From positions 1-37,009 of the forward strand of contig CAKPDY010000016.1 of NCBI GenBank assembly GCA_934149165.1: a stretch of 37,009 nt of DNA, given 5' to 3'. The position numbers and the translations under genes were made by a program. The notes beneath the pieces were generated by a model. That model had not been told where the DNA came from. It made no database searches and was given only the letters and a program-made list of their open reading frames with translations. This DNA comes from an uncultured Clostridia bacterium. Its GTDB lineage: Bacteria; Bacillota; Clostridia; TANB77; CAG-508. This document shows, in pieces, positions 34,979-37,009 of the stretch; the first letter of the stretch is position 1, and the number at the start of each line of letters is the position of its first letter.

Positions 34979-35949
34979 TACAAATGTTGATTATTTGCAT
35001 AAAAATTATCCCAATCAGAGCGTTCTCTTTGTTCATAATTAGTATAACCTGTTTGTTTTTCTAAATTTTTAATATTTTGATTTTGAATTTTAGATTTTGC
35101 TAAATAATTTCCTACATCATCTGGTGTTTTTAAATTTCGGTCATGCCAATCTGTAAGCATTTTATCTAAATAGTCAAAACTAAAGCTTGTTTTTGAAGTG
35201 GTCTTTTTTAGTGCTAGTTCAATAACATCAAAATTATACCCATATTCTAAATTCCACCTTGATATGTAGCCTTCTTCATATTGTGATAATTGCCTATTTA
35301 GGTTTAATTTCTTTGAAATAGTTGAACCTAGCAATTTTAACCTATCTTGTTTTTGTTCATATAATTCTAGGTCATTGAAAGTTTTTATATGATTTTGTGA
35401 CCATGCTTCTGCTACTGTTTGAATATAGTTTCTATGTAATGCAGAACGGTTAAAACAATATCTAAACAATGCAATCATAACTTCTTCATCAAATTTATAT
35501 TTTTTAAACCATAGGTCAATATCGCTATACCAAGATAAAGACATTATGCCTTGGAAAAATTCGTTATTAATATTTTCAATAGCTTTTGAACGATATTGGT
35601 TTTTGGCTGATTTTGCAAGTTCTTCAGGGGTTGAAGTTATTTTTGGTTTATATAGTTTGTGTAATTCTATTTCTTGTAAGTTATTTAATATGTATCCAGT
35701 ATTTTTTCTTGTTATTACATTTTGTTCTTCCCAGAATTTTATTCCTTCCTGAATGGTTTTTAATGGAAGTTGTAATTTTTTTGCTAAGTCATTTACTTTT
35801 ATGTCTTTACCATATTTAGCTAAAAATAGCATGTATAAATATATTTTTATATAGTTTCCGTCAGCATATGATAAGTATTCTGTAAAGAATATATCTGGTA
35901 TTGATGTTGATGAAAATAACAGTGGTAAATCGCTTTGTTCTAATTTCAT
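34978..35949 (-). CDS. DnaD-domain primosome protein
   Basis: The 323-residue protein begins with a winged-helix segment (about 10-100; AKKLQLPLKTIQEGIKFWEEQNVI) and contains a DnaD/DnaB_2-type helical domain (about 215-275; EGYISRWNLEYGYNFDVIELALKKT ... FDYLDKMLTDW). DnaD-type proteins help remodel the origin and load helicase with DnaI, which follows. GGAGGGAG precedes the ATG. The promoter lies 30 bases upstream. Which of the two Bacillota proteins (DnaD or DnaB) it replaces functionally cannot be told from the sequence. Confidence 0.88.
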   Translation of the reverse strand: MKLEQSDLPLLFSSTSIPDIFFTEYLSYADGNYIKIYLYMLFLAKYGKDIKVNDLAKKLQLPLKTIQEGIKFWEEQNVITRKNTGYILNNLQEIELHKLYKPKITSTPEELAKSAKNQYRSKAIENINNEFFQGIMSLSWYSDIDLWFKKYKFDEEVMIALFRYCFNRSALHRNYIQTVAEAWSQNHIKTFNDLELYEQKQDRLKLLGSTISKKLNLNRQLSQYEEGYISRWNLEYGYNFDVIELALKKTTSKTSFSFDYLDKMLTDWHDRNLKTPDDVGNYLAKSKIQNQNIKNLEKQTGYTNYEQRERSDWDNFYANNQHL

Positions 35950-35978
35950 TATACTCCCTCCATTACAAATTTGGTCAA

Positions 35979-36007
35979 ATTATATCACTAATTGTAAAAT
36001 TATACAA
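35979..36007 (-). promoter_or_regulatory. Promoter of the dnaD-dnaI pair
   Basis: On the minus strand TTGTAT, a 17-base spacer, TATAAT. The surrounding sequence repeats TTGTAAA/TTTACAA motifs (around 35993 and 36018), which might be operator half-sites. Confidence 0.6.
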
Positions 36008-36104
36008 TACAAAAAATTTACAATTTAATACTTTTGTAATAATCCATCTGAAAGCAAGTATTACGTAACCTAAATGGAATATTCAAATGTTCCAAAAGAA
36101 GTAT

Positions 36105-36136
36105 TATAAAAAGGGTATTCTGTAACAGAAATACCC
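36105..36136 (-). terminator. Terminator of the sirtuin-like gene
   Basis: On the minus strand GGGTATTTCTGT pairs with ACAGAATACCC (one bulge) and is followed by TTTTTATA. Confidence 0.75.
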
Positions 36137-36198
36137 TAGTTTAAGCTAAATATGTAAGTAACAAAATTGCTTAAGTAACAAAAGAAAAATGATGTTAT

Positions 36199-36801
36199 TT
36201 AGAACTTTGCCAAAAAGTCAACTAATTGTTTGTCAGTGTTTTGGTTAAAACAATGAATTTCAGAACGAAGGCATTGTGCCTTATACAAAAAAAGCCTAGA
36301 AAAAGTTGTGTTAAAAGATGTTCCAATGAAAAGTACACACTGGTTTGGTTTTAATAAGTTAAAAGCTGTTGTACATTCAGGGGGATTGTCTTTATGCAAC
36401 ATAAATTCAGGTTTTATCTTATTACCACATAATGGGCAGTACATGTTTTTGTAAATTTCTGAAAATGGAAATTCATTATTACAGCATGTGCAATACACTT
36501 TGTGCAAGTTTCCATAAACTTCTATAACATTTTGGCTTCCAGCTAATGTATGAAAGTTGTCTATGTTTAATGTTATAACCTTAAAACCGTGTTCGGAAAT
36601 AAGTTTATGAGAAAGTGATGGGGTTTGGGTAGAAATTTGTGATTCAAATTTTTTTAACTCTTCCCAAAAGTAGTTATAATTTTGAGAAAAATACTTATTA
36701 CAAAATTTTTTTCTACTTTCAAACTTGTTGAAAAGTGTAGGTATTCCAATACTTTTAGAGATTCCGGCACTTGTAAAAGCAATGGTTTCTTTTGTAGACA
36801 T
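36199..36801 (-). CDS. Divergent sirtuin (Sir2-like) lacking the catalytic His
   Basis: The 200-residue protein follows the Sir2 fold order: IAFTSAGISKSIGIPTLF (normally GAGxSxxSGIPDFR), ITLNIDNFHTLAG (TQNIDxLHxxAG), VIEVYGNLHKVYC, a zinc-ribbon pair CTCC/CPLC (Cys104, Cys107, Cys122, Cys125) and LFIGTSF. Sirtuins are NAD-dependent protein deacylases. Here the catalytic His of the E-L-H-G motif is Tyr96, the first Gly of GAG is Ser11, Gln of TQN is Leu, and the FGE loop is lost. It may have no deacylase activity or a changed one. ATG at 36801 has GGAGG 9 bases upstream; longer starts lack one. It is monocistronic. Confidence 0.85.
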   Translation of the reverse strand: MSTKETIAFTSAGISKSIGIPTLFNKFESRKKFCNKYFSQNYNYFWEELKKFESQISTQTPSLSHKLISEHGFKVITLNIDNFHTLAGSQNVIEVYGNLHKVYCTCCNNEFPFSEIYKNMYCPLCGNKIKPEFMLHKDNPPECTTAFNLLKPNQCVLFIGTSFNTTFSRLFLYKAQCLRSEIHCFNQNTDKQLVDFLAKF

Positions 36802-37009
36802 AAAATTAAGCCTCCTAAAAAAATTTTTTTCCATATGGTGTATGATGTATATAAATCCAAAAAGGAGTAATAAAAAATTATGTAATAATTATAACATATC
36901 TTTTTACATAATAAAAGAGTGTAAAATAAAAAATGTATTTAATTTATGATAAAATCACCTTAAAAGTTTATAAGCAAATATTTCACCCCTTGATGTATAA
37001 ATATGTAAA
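36802..37009. other. Right-end intergenic sequence, sirtuin upstream region
   Basis: No gene is seen. It contains the sirtuin ribosome-binding site, a TATAAT on the minus strand near 36888, and a TTATGTAA/TTACATAA dyad (36878 and 36905) that could overlap the promoter. The window ends here. Confidence 0.4.

Overview
The window is the chromosomal replication-origin region of a very AT-rich Bacillota, most likely an anaerobic gut-type member of Clostridia. The order rpmH-rnpA-yidD-yidC-jag-mnmE-mnmG-rsmG-parA-parB reads leftward and dnaA-dnaN-recF-gyrB ... gyrA reads rightward. A large tandem (R)-2-hydroxyacyl-CoA dehydratase activase, a GerM-type sporulation domain and an AbrB/SpoVT regulator fit an anaerobic clostridial lineage. 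TGG for Trp and TGA stops indicate code 11. Genus cannot be fixed from sequence alone.

Left flank (1-9.3 kb): a possible IS end, an AbrB-type regulator, a 320-base tract of pure A/T, two RNA methyltransferases (rsmI and a trmN6-like gene), a 58-codon ORF, a frameshifted GerMN gene, the 1440-residue activase (head-on to the fork), a patatin-like lipase and two tRNA-Ser genes. A decayed Rpn-family nuclease lies between the tRNAs and parB. From 9.9 to 19.1 kb is the conserved leftward origin cluster for chromosome partitioning (parAB), tRNA wobble modification (mnmE/mnmG), 16S methylation (rsmG), membrane insertion (yidC/jag/yidD) and RNase P/L34.

Origin (19.4-21.2 kb): DnaA boxes lie on both sides of dnaA. 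The dnaA-dnaN gap holds ten exact TTATCCACA boxes, six CTA DnaA-trios and an AT-rich unwinding region. Then come dnaN, recF (with its own DnaA box just upstream) and gyrB. The rlbA and remB genes often found in this cluster are absent. gyrB and gyrA are separated by about 5.9 kb. This gap carries a VirB4-type ATPase, a short companion that resembles a split-off VirB4 N-terminal region, a CpaE/TadZ-like P-loop ATPase and an unrecognised helical protein. These genes have strong Shine-Dalgarno sequences but apparently non-standard start codons (AUA, AUU, and one ATG that is out of frame). After gyrA, and convergent with it, lie dnaI/dnaC-type and dnaD-type primosome genes and a divergent sirtuin lacking the catalytic His.

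The most unusual non-coding feature is a family of three ~220-bp long-hairpin elements (2.55, 11.7 and 15.0 kb). Their stems covary between copies, and in one copy the core is inverted relative to the outer ends. A separate 162-nt hairpin before gyrA has a 30-bp stem whose only imperfections are G.U pairs. Either could be a structured RNA or a non-autonomous mobile element.
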